Shown here one piece after another: positions 26,384 through 35,137 of a stretch of DNA of 64,000 bases. The notes below the pieces were generated by a model. That model ran no database searches, was not told where the DNA came from, and saw only the letters and a list, made by a program, of their open reading frames with translations. The position numbers and the translations under genes were made by a program. Each line of letters begins with the position of its first letter. The stretch's first letter is position 1. This DNA is from Paracoccus kondratievae (GTDB lineage Bacteria > Pseudomonadota > Alphaproteobacteria > Rhodobacterales > Rhodobacteraceae), in the NCBI RefSeq assembly GCF_009301415.1, contig NZ_CP045074.1:395593-459592 (forward strand), read 5' to 3'.

Positions 26384-27235
26384 TTACCAGTTCGCGATCA
26401 GCGCCTTGCCGATTTTGGCGATCTGGGCATTCCGTTCGTCCAAAGCTGCATCGGTTTCCGTCATATAGATAACCATGATCCGTTCGGGCGCGCCGTTTGG
26501 TCCCAAGGCAGCGACGATGGCGCGCGCGCCGCGATCGCCCGCCCCGGACTTGTCGGCGATATACCAGCCCTGCGGCAGCGCCGCGCGCAGCAAAGCATCG
26601 GCGACCCGATCATTCTGCATCCAGTTCAGCAGCTGATCGCGGGACTGATCGGACAAAACATCCCCAAACAGCAGCCGGTGCAGGGTTTTTGCCATCGCGT
26701 TTGGCGTGGTCGTGTCGCGGCGGTCATCGGGGATCGCGCTGTTCAGTTCGGTCTCCCAGCGGTCCAGGCGGCCGATATTATCGCCTGTGGCCTTCAGGAA
26801 ACTGGTCAGACCCTCGGGGCCGCCCACCGCCTCAAGCAACAGATTACCCGCCGTGTTGTCGCTCATCGTGATTGCAGCTTCGCAAAGCGCGGACAGGGTC
26901 ATGCCGTCATCCACGTGCTTTTCGGTGACGGGCGAGTAATCGACCAGCTGCGTGGCAGAATAGTTGATATGCCGCGCGAGGTCCTCTTTCCCGGCATCGA
27001 CACGCGCCAGAACCGCGCCGCAGACCAGCACCTTGAAGGTGCTCAGCATCGGGAAACGTTCGTCTTCGCGATAACCCGTGACGTTGCCCGAACGCAGGTC
27101 AAGCTGGGCATAACCCACCCGGGCCTTAAGCTCGGTTTCAGCCTGCCGGACAGCGGCGGTAACGGGGTCCTCGGCTGCGGCAGGACCTGCCGCCAGAGTC
27201 AACAGGGTGGCAAGGGCGATATGGATGATCTTCAT
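26384..27235 (-). CDS. bla: class A beta-lactamase, TEM-like
   Basis: 283 residues with a Sec signal (cleavage near AAA-E). All class A motifs are present: STFK (S65-K68), SDN (125-127), the omega-loop Glu in RWETELN (E161) and KSG (229-231). Long segments match TEM closely, such as KVLVCGAVL, SPVTEKH, AAITMSDNTAGN, IADKSGAGDRG and MDERN-like ALDERNAQIA. The two Cys that form the TEM disulfide are kept (C72, C118). The omega-loop Pro of TEM (EPELN) is Thr here. It should hydrolyse penicillins in the periplasm. No AmpR-type regulator is adjacent. Confidence 0.92.
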   Translation of the reverse strand: MKIIHIALATLLTLAAGPAAAEDPVTAAVRQAETELKARVGYAQLDLRSGNVTGYREDERFPMLSTFKVLVCGAVLARVDAGKEDLARHINYSATQLVDYSPVTEKHVDDGMTLSALCEAAITMSDNTAGNLLLEAVGGPEGLTSFLKATGDNIGRLDRWETELNSAIPDDRRDTTTPNAMAKTLHRLLFGDVLSDQSRDQLLNWMQNDRVADALLRAALPQGWYIADKSGAGDRGARAIVAALGPNGAPERIMVIYMTETDAALDERNAQIAKIGKALIANW

Positions 27236-27590
27236 TTTCAGGGTTTCCTCATGACTGCAAACTGGTCCCGGCGCATCTCACTGGCGATACCGGTCGGGGC
27301 GGTGGGCTTGCCTGTCCTTGCAGGCAAGCCGCGGCCAGTTGCGAACGGGCCAGTGCCCGCGCATTGATAATTAATATTCATGTCTCTGCTCGGTTCGACT
27401 TGTAGCGTTCACGTTCATGACCGCCGAGTGCCAGTTATGGCAAAATGACCAATCACCACAAACGATCATATCTCACTTTTGGCATGAGATTTTCTTATGG
27501 ATAATGGCGCCAGACCCGGTGCTGTGCCGCCGTCAGGGGAATCGTATCACGGGCATTTCCCTTAACGCTTGAACCTGTAAAATTGCGAAG
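27236..27590. other. 355-bp gap upstream of bla and the histidine kinase gene
   Basis: Divergent control region. It holds a perfect 10-bp inverted repeat (GGCTTGCCTG / CAGGCAAGCC, 27305-27330), which lies in the 5' leader of bla on the minus strand, and an AT-rich tract at 27364-27384 that could carry a promoter. No gene is supported; a small + strand ORF at 27251-27367 has no ribosome site. Confidence 0.5.
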
Positions 27591-29099
27591 ATGACACGTG
27601 CCACCTCGTTTCTGGAAAACCCGATAAAGCTTGCCCTTTCTGGGGTGGGGCTGCTTGCGCTGGTCTTGGCGGTGATGGGCATGGCAGAGCGCCGCGCGCT
27701 GATGGACGAACTGGCGCAACAGACCGCCGTGCTACACCGCCTTGCCTCGCAACGGGCCGATCAGCATGACGCGCATCTGACGGCGCTGTCTGCGATTGCG
27801 GTGGCGAGCAAAGATCCCGGGCAGCGGCTGTTTCTTGAGGTGGCTGGCAGCATCTCGCGCTTTTATCCGCGGATCACCGCAATCTCTTTGGTGCCCTTGG
27901 GGCCGGGAAAAGGGGTGGGGGCGCCGGTTGAGCCCCCGCTGGCACAACAGATCGCCGCCGCGGCTGCGACTTCGCAGGGTGAAATCGCGCTTTTGCCTGA
28001 CCCGGGGCGGGCTCAGCATTACATCATGGTCAAGCGCAGCCCCAATTCGGACGCGGCGCGTTACGGTCTGGCCCTGTCCATAAACGCCGCTGGCTTGCTG
28101 GATGAGGCGGGGGCGTTCTGGGATCAGCCCGGCGTCGGATTGGCCCTGTCGCTGCCGGACGGTACCCCGTTGTACCGGCGTGGCGCGCTGGCCGAGATCG
28201 CCGAGGCGAAAGCCCTTGGCAGTGCCTCGCAACCTTTGCGGCTGGAAACCTCGCGCCGCATCGCTCTGACCCAGTTGTTTCCCCCGCTGCGCAGCGCGCT
28301 TATCCTGCTTGCGGCGTGCGGGGCGGGTCTTGGCGCACTGGCGCTCCTGCGCCAGCGGCGGCGTGCAGGACTGGCGCTGGAACAGGCCCGGCTCAGCGCG
28401 ATCGACTCGCGGCTGGCCCATGCGGCGCGCGTCAATGCGATGGGCGAGCTGGCCAGTGGTCTGACGCATGAGCTGACCCAGCCCCTGACCGCCATTCTGG
28501 CCCAGGCGCAGGCGGGCAGGCGGCTTTTGGCGCGCGATGATCACAGGCGGCTGGCCTCCGTGCTTGAAGATACGGTGACGCAGGCCCGCCGTGCCTCAGC
28601 CATTCTTGAGCGGTTTCGCAATTGGTCGCGCCCGCAAGCAGCGCCCGTGCGGGCGTTCGATCTGCGCGACGCTCTGCGCAACGTCGCCTCCCTGTTGACC
28701 GGGCAGGCGGCGGCACGGGGTGCGGCCCTGCATTTCGATCTGCCCGCCGCGGCGGTCCCTGTTCGTGCCGATCCGGTCGAGATGGAGCAGGTCGCCTTCA
28801 ACCTGCTGCGCAATGCACTTGAGGCGCTTGGGGACGGCAGCGCCGGGCAGATCCGCGCGACCCTGCGGACCAGGGACGGAAACGCCGAGCTGACGATCAG
28901 CGACAATGGCCCCGGCATCGCTCCGGATCTGCGCGAACGGCTTTTCACCCCTTTCACCACCACCCGGCCCGATGGCACCGGGCTTGGCCTTGCGCTTAGC
29001 CAGCGGTTGGTCGAACGCGCCGGGGGCGAAATCGTGTTGCTGGACAGCGCCGAGGGCGCTTGTTTCCGCATCACCCTGCCACTGGAGAGCGGGTCATGA
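27591..29099 (+). CDS. membrane sensor histidine kinase (DctS/FixL-like HPK4)
   Basis: 502 residues. TM1 at about 13-32, an extracytoplasmic sensor region (about 35-230) and TM2 at about 233-253 precede the kinase core. The H-box GLTHELTQPLT gives phospho-acceptor H293; the N-box is NLLRNALEAL, the G1 box DNGPGIAP and the G2 box GTGLGLAL. The HELTQPLT pattern is that of the HPK4 class, which pairs with FixJ/DctR-type regulators, and such a gene follows with an ATGA overlap. The signal is unknown; a small organic acid is typical for DctS-like sensors. Confidence 0.88.
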   Translation: MTRATSFLENPIKLALSGVGLLALVLAVMGMAERRALMDELAQQTAVLHRLASQRADQHDAHLTALSAIAVASKDPGQRLFLEVAGSISRFYPRITAISLVPLGPGKGVGAPVEPPLAQQIAAAAATSQGEIALLPDPGRAQHYIMVKRSPNSDAARYGLALSINAAGLLDEAGAFWDQPGVGLALSLPDGTPLYRRGALAEIAEAKALGSASQPLRLETSRRIALTQLFPPLRSALILLAACGAGLGALALLRQRRRAGLALEQARLSAIDSRLAHAARVNAMGELASGLTHELTQPLTAILAQAQAGRRLLARDDHRRLASVLEDTVTQARRASAILERFRNWSRPQAAPVRAFDLRDALRNVASLLTGQAAARGAALHFDLPAAAVPVRADPVEMEQVAFNLLRNALEALGDGSAGQIRATLRTRDGNAELTISDNGPGIAPDLRERLFTPFTTTRPDGTGLGLALSQRLVERAGGEIVLLDSAEGACFRITLPLESGS

Positions 29100-29704
29100 C
29101 CCATCCTGTCTATCTGGTCGATGACGACGCGGCCGTGCGTCAGGCACTGACGCTGCTGTTGTCCACCGTCGATATCCCGGTGACCGGCTTTGCCGACCCG
29201 CAGGCATTTCTTGGCCGTTTGCCGCAACTGGATCCGGGCTGCCTGATCTTTGACATCCGCATGCCGGTCATCTCGGGCCTGAAACTGCAGGAGAGGCTGG
29301 CGGATCTGGCGATCGACTGGCCGACGATCATGATATCAGGCCATGGCGATATCGAGGCCTGCCGCCGCGCCTTTCGCAATGGTGCCGTCGATTTTCTGTC
29401 AAAACCCGTCGATGAACAGGATCTGATTGATGCGATCCAGAAAGCGCAAGAGACGCTTGACCGGCAGCTGGATCGTCGCGCCGAGCTGGCAGAAACCCTG
29501 GCGCTGTTATCGACCCTGACCGCGCGTGAAACAGAGGTTCTGGAACGTATCGCGGCCGGTTTCACCACCCGGCAGATTGCCGGGGCACTGGGCCTGTCCC
29601 CGCGCACGGTAGAAAGCCACCGCGCAGCCATCGGCGGCAAGCTTGGCACCACCTCGCAGGCCGAGATGACCCGGCTGTGGCTAGAGGGCAGACCCTCTCC
29701 GTAG
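29096..29704 (+). CDS. FixJ/DctR-family response regulator
   Basis: 202 residues. The receiver domain has acidic pocket DD at 9-11, phospho-acceptor D53 in IFDIRMP, Thr/Ser in ISGHG and Lys in SKPVD. A LuxR-type HTH follows (TARETEVLERIAAGFTT, then SPRTVESHRAAI). The ATG at 29096 overlaps the kinase stop. A palindrome and paired repeats at 29699-29736, just beyond the gene and upstream of a secreted protein gene, are candidate binding sites. Confidence 0.9.
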   Translation: MTHPVYLVDDDAAVRQALTLLLSTVDIPVTGFADPQAFLGRLPQLDPGCLIFDIRMPVISGLKLQERLADLAIDWPTIMISGHGDIEACRRAFRNGAVDFLSKPVDEQDLIDAIQKAQETLDRQLDRRAELAETLALLSTLTARETEVLERIAAGFTTRQIAGALGLSPRTVESHRAAIGGKLGTTSQAEMTRLWLEGRPSP

Positions 29705-29736
29705 TTCTACGGATATCGTTGCCAGCTCTACGAATA
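29699..29736. promoter_or_regulatory. candidate binding site of the FixJ-type regulator
   Basis: CTACGGATA (29707-29715) and CTACGAATA (29728-29736) are direct repeats 21 bp apart, two helical turns. The first also forms a perfect palindrome CCGTAG-TT-CTACGG (29699-29712) that spans the end of the regulator gene. They lie upstream of the secreted protein gene at 29793. Confidence 0.45.
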
Positions 29737-29792
29737 CTCAGCCCAGACCGGGGAGATTAGTTCTCTGTCATCACAAATGACAGGAGATTCCG

Positions 29793-30278
29793 ATGATCCG
29801 TCTTTCCGTTGTTGCCGCCGCCCTGCTGACCCCCCTGGCCGTTCAGGCGCAGGAGTTGCCAAGCGCGCCCTATCTGCCCCTTGATCTGGCGGTCAAGGCC
29901 GCTGATGCCGCCGTGCAGGCATGTGTCGCCGACGGCCATAATGTCAGCGTTGCCATTGTGGCGCGCGACGGGGCGACCAAGGTTCTGCTTAAGGCCGACG
30001 GATCGGGCCCGCATACGGGCTCCAGCGCGACCGGCAAGGCCTTCACCTCGGCTGCTATGGGGCGCGATACGGCTGGGCTGGCGGGCTTTATCGCCTCGAA
30101 CCCTGAAAATGCCGGTCTGCGCGATATGGATACGCGTATGGTCATTCAGGCCGGTGGCCTGCCGATCCGCATTGGTGAGGCGCTGGTCGGCGGCATTGGC
30201 GTCGGTGGCGCGCCTTCGGGTGATATCGACGCGGCCTGCGCCGCTGCCGGGCTGAGCGCAATCGGCGCGGCGAACTGA
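29793..30278 (+). CDS. secreted GlcG/HbpS-family protein
   Basis: 161 residues with a Sec signal (cleavage near VQA-Q). The rest is a single GlcG/HbpS-type domain, including GHNVSVAIVARDG, a GKAFTSAAMGRDT stretch and GEALVGGIGVGGAPSGDID. Relatives bind haem or other small ligands, or are accessory to alcohol and glycolate oxidation; the exact role is unknown. A TGACAGGAGA site precedes the ATG. It probably belongs to the regulon of the two-component system encoded just upstream. Confidence 0.8.
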   Translation: MIRLSVVAAALLTPLAVQAQELPSAPYLPLDLAVKAADAAVQACVADGHNVSVAIVARDGATKVLLKADGSGPHTGSSATGKAFTSAAMGRDTAGLAGFIASNPENAGLRDMDTRMVIQAGGLPIRIGEALVGGIGVGGAPSGDIDAACAAAGLSAIGAAN

Positions 30279-30287
30279 TCGTGTCAT

Positions 30288-30314
30288 GGCCCCGCCGGCG
30301 GTCTTGGCGGGGCC
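30288..30314. terminator. bidirectional terminator
   Basis: GGCCCCGCC / GGCGGGGCC 9-bp stem, followed on the plus strand by AGGGCTATTCTTTT, lies between convergent genes. Confidence 0.65.
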
Positions 30315-30343
30315 AGGGCTATTCTTTTGGCGGGGCGGGCCGT

Positions 30344-31525
30344 TTAGTCGTAAACCGCGTCTCTGATATCGGTGATGAACTTGCCGCTCATGCCCTCGAA
30401 CGCGGTATTCGTCAAAGCGACTACTGACAGGCCGTTCTTGCGGTCGACGAACCAGTAATGACCGTAGGCGCCGCCCCATTGCAATGTCCCCGCGGCTTGT
30501 GGTGTGCCGCTTGGGGCAGGGTCCGCCAGCACTGCCCAGCCATAGCCGAAACCCCAGCCAGGTCCCTGCGTTTCGGCATCGGTTCCGACCTGATCGCTGA
30601 CCATCAGCTTGACGGTTTCAGGCTTCAGGATGGGTGAGCCGCCGGTCCGGATTGCCTCAAGAAAGCGCAGAACATCTGACGCTGTCCCAGCCATGCCCGC
30701 GCCGCCCGACTGATAGGAATTGCTGTCGAGAATCCTCGACGGTGCAAAAACCGCGGCGACATCCATCAAGGGCACCGCCATCCCGTCCGTCATCGGCACC
30801 GGCTCGGGGGTTCCGTCCGCATAAGGCTTGGCCAGGCGTGCGGGGTCGCGCACCGTAAAGTCGGTATCCGTCAGCCCCAGCGGCGCGGTCACCTTATCGC
30901 GGACGATTTCGGACAGGCTTTGGCCCTCGATCTGTTCCAGCACGCCTCCAAGCACGTCGATACCTAGCGAATAGCGCCAGCCTGTGCCGGGGGCGAAATG
31001 CAACGGGGCCGCCGACAGGCGCGACAGGTTTTCCGTCAGCGACAACCCCGGCTGGTCCAGCCCGTCCGAGATGTTAAGCCGGTGATAAGGGCCGTCCGCC
31101 TGCTCCAGAAACGCATAACCCAGCCCCGAGGTATGGGTGAGCAACTGATGAATGGTGATTTCCGGTGTCGAGCCATCCGGCAGGGCGGGGCGAAACTCCG
31201 GCAGCCAGCGCGTGACGGGCGCGTTGAGGTCAAGGCGTCCTTCCTCGACCAGCCGCATCGCGGCAGCCGTCACAAAAGGCTTGGTGACCGAGGCAAGGCG
31301 GAAGATCGCGTCTTCGTGCATTTCGCCCCCGGCCTCACGGTCGGCATGGCCGGCGGCGCGGTGATAGACGATCTCGCCATCCTTGGCGACCAGAACGACG
31401 GCGCCGACGATTCGCTTTTCGGCAAGCGCGCTGTCGATTGCCTGATCAAGGCGGGTTTCCAGCGTCGGCCCGGCAAAGGCAGTTGTGGCAGAGGTCAGCG
31501 CGGCGGCGACAAGGGGGATGCGCAT
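30344..31525 (-). CDS. secreted serine hydrolase (class C beta-lactamase/esterase fold)
   Basis: 393 residues from the ATG at 31525. A signal peptide (cleavage near AFA-G) precedes a beta-lactamase-like domain with SVTK (S79, K82), a Tyr motif YSLG and the KTG-equivalent WGGAYG. These proteins are usually esterases or D-Ala-D-Ala-type hydrolases rather than true beta-lactamases. A TetR gene diverges 67 bp away and probably controls it. Upstream in-frame ATGs would run into the TetR gene and were rejected. Confidence 0.82.
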   Translation of the reverse strand: MRIPLVAAALTSATTAFAGPTLETRLDQAIDSALAEKRIVGAVVLVAKDGEIVYHRAAGHADREAGGEMHEDAIFRLASVTKPFVTAAAMRLVEEGRLDLNAPVTRWLPEFRPALPDGSTPEITIHQLLTHTSGLGYAFLEQADGPYHRLNISDGLDQPGLSLTENLSRLSAAPLHFAPGTGWRYSLGIDVLGGVLEQIEGQSLSEIVRDKVTAPLGLTDTDFTVRDPARLAKPYADGTPEPVPMTDGMAVPLMDVAAVFAPSRILDSNSYQSGGAGMAGTASDVLRFLEAIRTGGSPILKPETVKLMVSDQVGTDAETQGPGWGFGYGWAVLADPAPSGTPQAAGTLQWGGAYGHYWFVDRKNGLSVVALTNTAFEGMSGKFITDIRDAVYD

Positions 31526-31592
31526 GACAAGGTAACCTCGTATATAAAGAGTGATCATTCCTGAATAGCGCCAGCGAAGGGATATTTCCAGA

Positions 31593-32222
31593 GTGACCAT
31601 TGCGAAAAATGCAAAACCCGCCTCACGTCCGCGCGGTCGTCCGCGTGCCTTTGACCGCGACGAGGCTTTGGCCAAGGCGGCAGAGACATTTTGGCGGCTT
31701 GGTTACGAAGGGGCCTCGATCGCCGATCTGACAGCGGTGATGGGGATCACGCCGCAAAGCCTGTATTCTGCCTTTACCTCTAAGGCCGATCTCTATCGCG
31801 AGGCGCTTCAGTGGTATCAGGATCACGTCGGGGCCTCGACCGTTGCGGCCCTGGCCGAGGGCGACGCCGTGATTGCGCTGACCCGGCTGCTAAGCGAAGC
31901 AGCGGAAGAGTTCACCAAAAAGGGCCGCCCGCATGGCTGCATGATCTCGACCGCCGTGCTGACTTGCGCGACCGAGAATGAGCCGGTGGCGCGCCATGTC
32001 TCGGACCTTCGCGGCGCGACGCTGGCCCTTATCCGGGCGCGGGTCGAGCGCGGGATTGACGAGGGGCAGCTGAGCCCCGGGACAGATCCCGAGGCTCTGG
32101 CGCGCTTTGTCGGCGCGATGATCCAGGGCATGTCCGTTCAGGCGCAGGACGGGGCGTCCAAGGCCGCCTTGCTGGCGCTGGCCCGTCATGCGGTGACCGA
32201 GATTGAGCGTCACCGGGCATAG
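31593..32222 (+). CDS. TetR-family regulator
   Basis: 209 residues with an N-terminal TetR HTH (ALAKAAETFWRLGYEGASI, then GITPQSLYSAFTSK) preceded by a basic RPRGRPRAF arm. It starts with GTG at 31593 and diverges from the serine hydrolase gene with only 67 bp between the starts. Local repression of that gene is likely. The ligand is unknown. Confidence 0.85.
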   Translation: MTIAKNAKPASRPRGRPRAFDRDEALAKAAETFWRLGYEGASIADLTAVMGITPQSLYSAFTSKADLYREALQWYQDHVGASTVAALAEGDAVIALTRLLSEAAEEFTKKGRPHGCMISTAVLTCATENEPVARHVSDLRGATLALIRARVERGIDEGQLSPGTDPEALARFVGAMIQGMSVQAQDGASKAALLALARHAVTEIERHRA

Positions 32223-32297
32223 CCGCCCCAGCTATGGCAAGCGGCCCCGGTTATGCGGCCGCTTGCCGTTTCAGGTGTGCCCGGCGGATCGGCGCTG

Positions 32298-33047
32298 TCA
32301 CCGGAACCCGCCCGAGACGACGATCCGTTCACCAGTGATCCAGCCCGCCGCGTCAGAGGCGAGAAAAACCGCGACCCTGCCAATGTCAGCAGGTTGTCCG
32401 AACCGGCCCAGCGGGGTTGCTGCGATGATCTGACGTTCCGCGTCGCTGCCGATCAGGCCATTGGCGCGCGTGCCTTCTGTTTCGACACCACCCGGCGCCA
32501 GCGTGTTGACGCGGATGCCTCGCGGTCCCAGCTCTTGCGCCAGTGCGCGGGAGACCGTGTCGACCGCGGCCTTGCTTGCGGAATAGATCGCCGAATTCGC
32601 CTCGGGATTGGCACTGGCGGTCGAGCCGATGTTGATGATCGACCCGCCCGAGGCCGGGAAGTGCTTGGCCGCCTCTTGCGCAATCAGGATCGTGCCAAGG
32701 ACATTGACGTCGAACTGACGGTGAAACTCGGCCTCGGCGATTTCTTCCAGTGGCTGAAAGGAAAAGACACCGGCGTTGTTCACGATGATATCCGGGGCGC
32801 CAAGCACGGCCATGGTTTGGCTGAAAAGGCGTTCGACATCTTTACGGTTTGACACATCCGCCTGAATGGCAACTGCCCGTCCGCCGGCGTCGGTGATTTT
32901 ATGGACCACACGCCCGGCGTCGGTCTGGTTGCCGGCATAGTTCACCACAACACTGGCCCCGGCATCAGCCAAAGCCTGCGCGATTCCGGCGCCAATCCCT
33001 TTCGACGCGCCGGTGACAATGGCGATCCGGCCCTGAAGTGCGGTCAT
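32298..33047 (-). CDS. SDR-family oxidoreductase
   Basis: 249 residues with TGASKGIG near 12-19, NNAG, a catalytic Ser in NIGSTAS, and YSASK. It has glucose-1-dehydrogenase/3-oxoacyl-ACP-reductase-like features. The ATG at 33047 follows the stop of the upstream quinone-reductase-type gene by one base, so the two are co-transcribed. Substrate not recognisable. Confidence 0.82.
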   Translation of the reverse strand: MTALQGRIAIVTGASKGIGAGIAQALADAGASVVVNYAGNQTDAGRVVHKITDAGGRAVAIQADVSNRKDVERLFSQTMAVLGAPDIIVNNAGVFSFQPLEEIAEAEFHRQFDVNVLGTILIAQEAAKHFPASGGSIINIGSTASANPEANSAIYSASKAAVDTVSRALAQELGPRGIRVNTLAPGGVETEGTRANGLIGSDAERQIIAATPLGRFGQPADIGRVAVFLASDAAGWITGERIVVSGGFR

Positions 33048-33048
33048 G

Positions 33049-34080
33049 TCACCGGCCCTCCAGATCAATGACGATCTTGCCGAAGGCGCCGCGGTCCAGA
33101 TGATCCAGGGCGGCTTGCAATTCCGCTAGCGGATAGCGCCTGTCGATGACCGGCTTGATCCCGGCCTTGTCCGTGGCTGCGACCAGATCCTCCAGTGCGC
33201 GACGGTGACCGACGCTGATGCCGTGCAGTTCGGCATTCTTCAGCATCAGCGGTCCCGCCGGGGACGCGATGTCAAAGCCTTCGAGCACGCCGATCTGGTA
33301 GATCTTTCCGTTGACCGCAACGGCCTGAAACGCTTTGGCCAGATGCGGGCCGCCGACGAGTTCGACGATATGGTCCGCGCCATGATCAGAGGTCAGCTTA
33401 TAAACCGCCTCGACCCAATCCCCGGCATTGCGGTTGACGCCGTGATCGGCCCCAAGGGCGCTGACCTTTGCAAGCTTGTCGTCACTGCCAGAGATGACGA
33501 TCACCCGCGCGCCATGGGCTTTGGCGATTTGCAGGGCGAACAGCCCCACACCGCCCGTGCCTTCGACCAGCACGGTCTGGCCTGCTTGCAGCCTGCCCTT
33601 TTCGATCAGGGCGAACCAGGCGGTCAGCCCCGCGCATGGCAGTGTGCTGGCCTCGGCATCCGACAGCGTTTCCGGTGCGCGAACCAGCCATTCCTGCGAA
33701 AGCGCGATATATTCGGCAAGAACGCCGGTATAGGCACCCCCCAAGGCACGATAAGAGGGCGTGCGCGCATTGCCCGGGGGTGTCCCGTCAAGCCAGTCCG
33801 GTGAGAAGGTCGAGATGACCCGTTGACCTTTGGCAAGCCGGGTGACGCCCTCTCCCACAGCGACCACCGTGCCTGCCAGATCCGAGCCGGGCGTAAAGGG
33901 GAACTCCAGCGGCATACCCATCCCGCTTTCGATCATCAGTTTGTCGCGGTAGTTCAGTGAAACCGCGGCGACCTTGACCAGAACCTCTCCTGCCCGGGGC
34001 TCGGGAATCGGGACCTCTTTCAGTTCAAGCGCGTCACGGCCGTTCTGGCCCATCTCCCAACGCTTCATCCTCTGCGACAT
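33049..34080 (-). CDS. zinc-independent MDR alcohol dehydrogenase/quinone reductase-type oxidoreductase
   Basis: 343 residues of the medium-chain dehydrogenase superfamily. A GroES-like N-terminal domain is followed by the NADPH motif EGTGGVGLFALQIAKAHGA. The structural-zinc Cys cluster is absent, and PGSDLAGTV replaces the zinc-ADH motif, so a quinone or enone reductase is likely. The ATG at 34080 follows AAAGGAG. A LysR gene diverges 98 bp away and may regulate this two-gene operon. Confidence 0.82.
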   Translation of the reverse strand: MSQRMKRWEMGQNGRDALELKEVPIPEPRAGEVLVKVAAVSLNYRDKLMIESGMGMPLEFPFTPGSDLAGTVVAVGEGVTRLAKGQRVISTFSPDWLDGTPPGNARTPSYRALGGAYTGVLAEYIALSQEWLVRAPETLSDAEASTLPCAGLTAWFALIEKGRLQAGQTVLVEGTGGVGLFALQIAKAHGARVIVISGSDDKLAKVSALGADHGVNRNAGDWVEAVYKLTSDHGADHIVELVGGPHLAKAFQAVAVNGKIYQIGVLEGFDIASPAGPLMLKNAELHGISVGHRRALEDLVAATDKAGIKPVIDRRYPLAELQAALDHLDRGAFGKIVIDLEGR

Positions 34081-34178
34081 CACAAGCTCCTTTGCAGTTG
34101 AGAGCGCAGCATATCGTTGAAGAATGGTTGTCAGTGGTGATAAAGGTTCCTTTGATCGTTTCCATTTGGATGACAATC

Positions 34179-35087
34179 ATGAATGTTTCGCTGTCCGGTG
34201 TGGATGTGTTCGTCGCTGCGGTGGAATGCGGCAGCTTCTCGGCCGCTGCGGACCGGTTGCGTCTGACACGCTCGGCCGTTGCCAAGGCCATCGCGCGGCT
34301 TGAGGCAAGGCTGGAGGTCAGGCTGTTTCATCGCACGACCCGCAGCCAAAGCCTGACCGAGGACGGGCAGGTCTATTACGAACGCTGCGTCCGCGCGCTG
34401 GAAGAGCTTCGCGCCGGTGAAACCGCGCTGGAGTCTGGTCGGCGTGAGGTGTCGGGGCGGCTGCGCGTATCCGCGCCGGTTCTGTTCGGACGGTGGTGCG
34501 TTGCGCCTGTCCTTGCGCAATTGGCGGCGGATCATCCCAAGCTGGAACTGGACCTGTCTTTCACTGACCGGCTCGTCGATATTGTCGAGGACGGCTTCGA
34601 TCTTGCGATCAGGAATGGCGATATTGGGTCGGGTGCGGGGCTGATGACACGAACGATCAGCCTGCAACGCATGACCGTTTGCGGATCGCCGAACTATATT
34701 TCCATGCATGGAGCCCCTGAAACCGTTGACGATCTGGTGGCGCATCAGGCCGTTCTTTATGGCCGTACGGGCCGGATACGGACATGGCAGTTTCCGACCG
34801 GGCCAGGGGGGCAGTTGCGCGAGGTGACGCCGCCAAGCCGCCTGCGCTTTGACGATCTTGAGGCTATCGCTGATGCGGTCGAGGCCGGGCACGGCCTTGC
34901 GTGGTTGCCGTGCTGGCTGATCCGTGACCGGGTGCGGGCAGGGCGGCTGGTACCATTGCTTGATGACCTTCCCCGGTTCGTGTTCCGGACCTATGCGCTG
35001 TGGCCCGATACGCCCCATCTGCCTTTGCGCGCGCGCCTTGCCATCAACGCACTTGCTGCGGCTTTGCCGGGCAGCGCCGAGCTATAG
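34179..35087 (+). CDS. LysR-family regulator
   Basis: 302 residues. The N-terminal HTH reads VDVFVAAVECGSFSAAADRL then TRSAVAKAIARLEARL, and a LysR substrate-binding domain with FDLAIRNGDIG follows. The start at 34179 gives the normal family N-terminus; an ATG at 34170 is also possible. It diverges from the quinone-reductase/SDR operon and is its likely regulator. Confidence 0.88.
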   Translation: MNVSLSGVDVFVAAVECGSFSAAADRLRLTRSAVAKAIARLEARLEVRLFHRTTRSQSLTEDGQVYYERCVRALEELRAGETALESGRREVSGRLRVSAPVLFGRWCVAPVLAQLAADHPKLELDLSFTDRLVDIVEDGFDLAIRNGDIGSGAGLMTRTISLQRMTVCGSPNYISMHGAPETVDDLVAHQAVLYGRTGRIRTWQFPTGPGGQLREVTPPSRLRFDDLEAIADAVEAGHGLAWLPCWLIRDRVRAGRLVPLLDDLPRFVFRTYALWPDTPHLPLRARLAINALAAALPGSAEL

Positions 35088-35137
35088 CTCGGGGACCGGG
35101 CCGGGGGCGGGCCGGGAGTTTTGTGGCCCGTGACGAC

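Noticed and set aside
27251..27367. Short ORF upstream of bla (MTANWSRR start)
   Set aside because: No ribosome site and it contains the perfect inverted repeat, so the region is better read as leader/control DNA.
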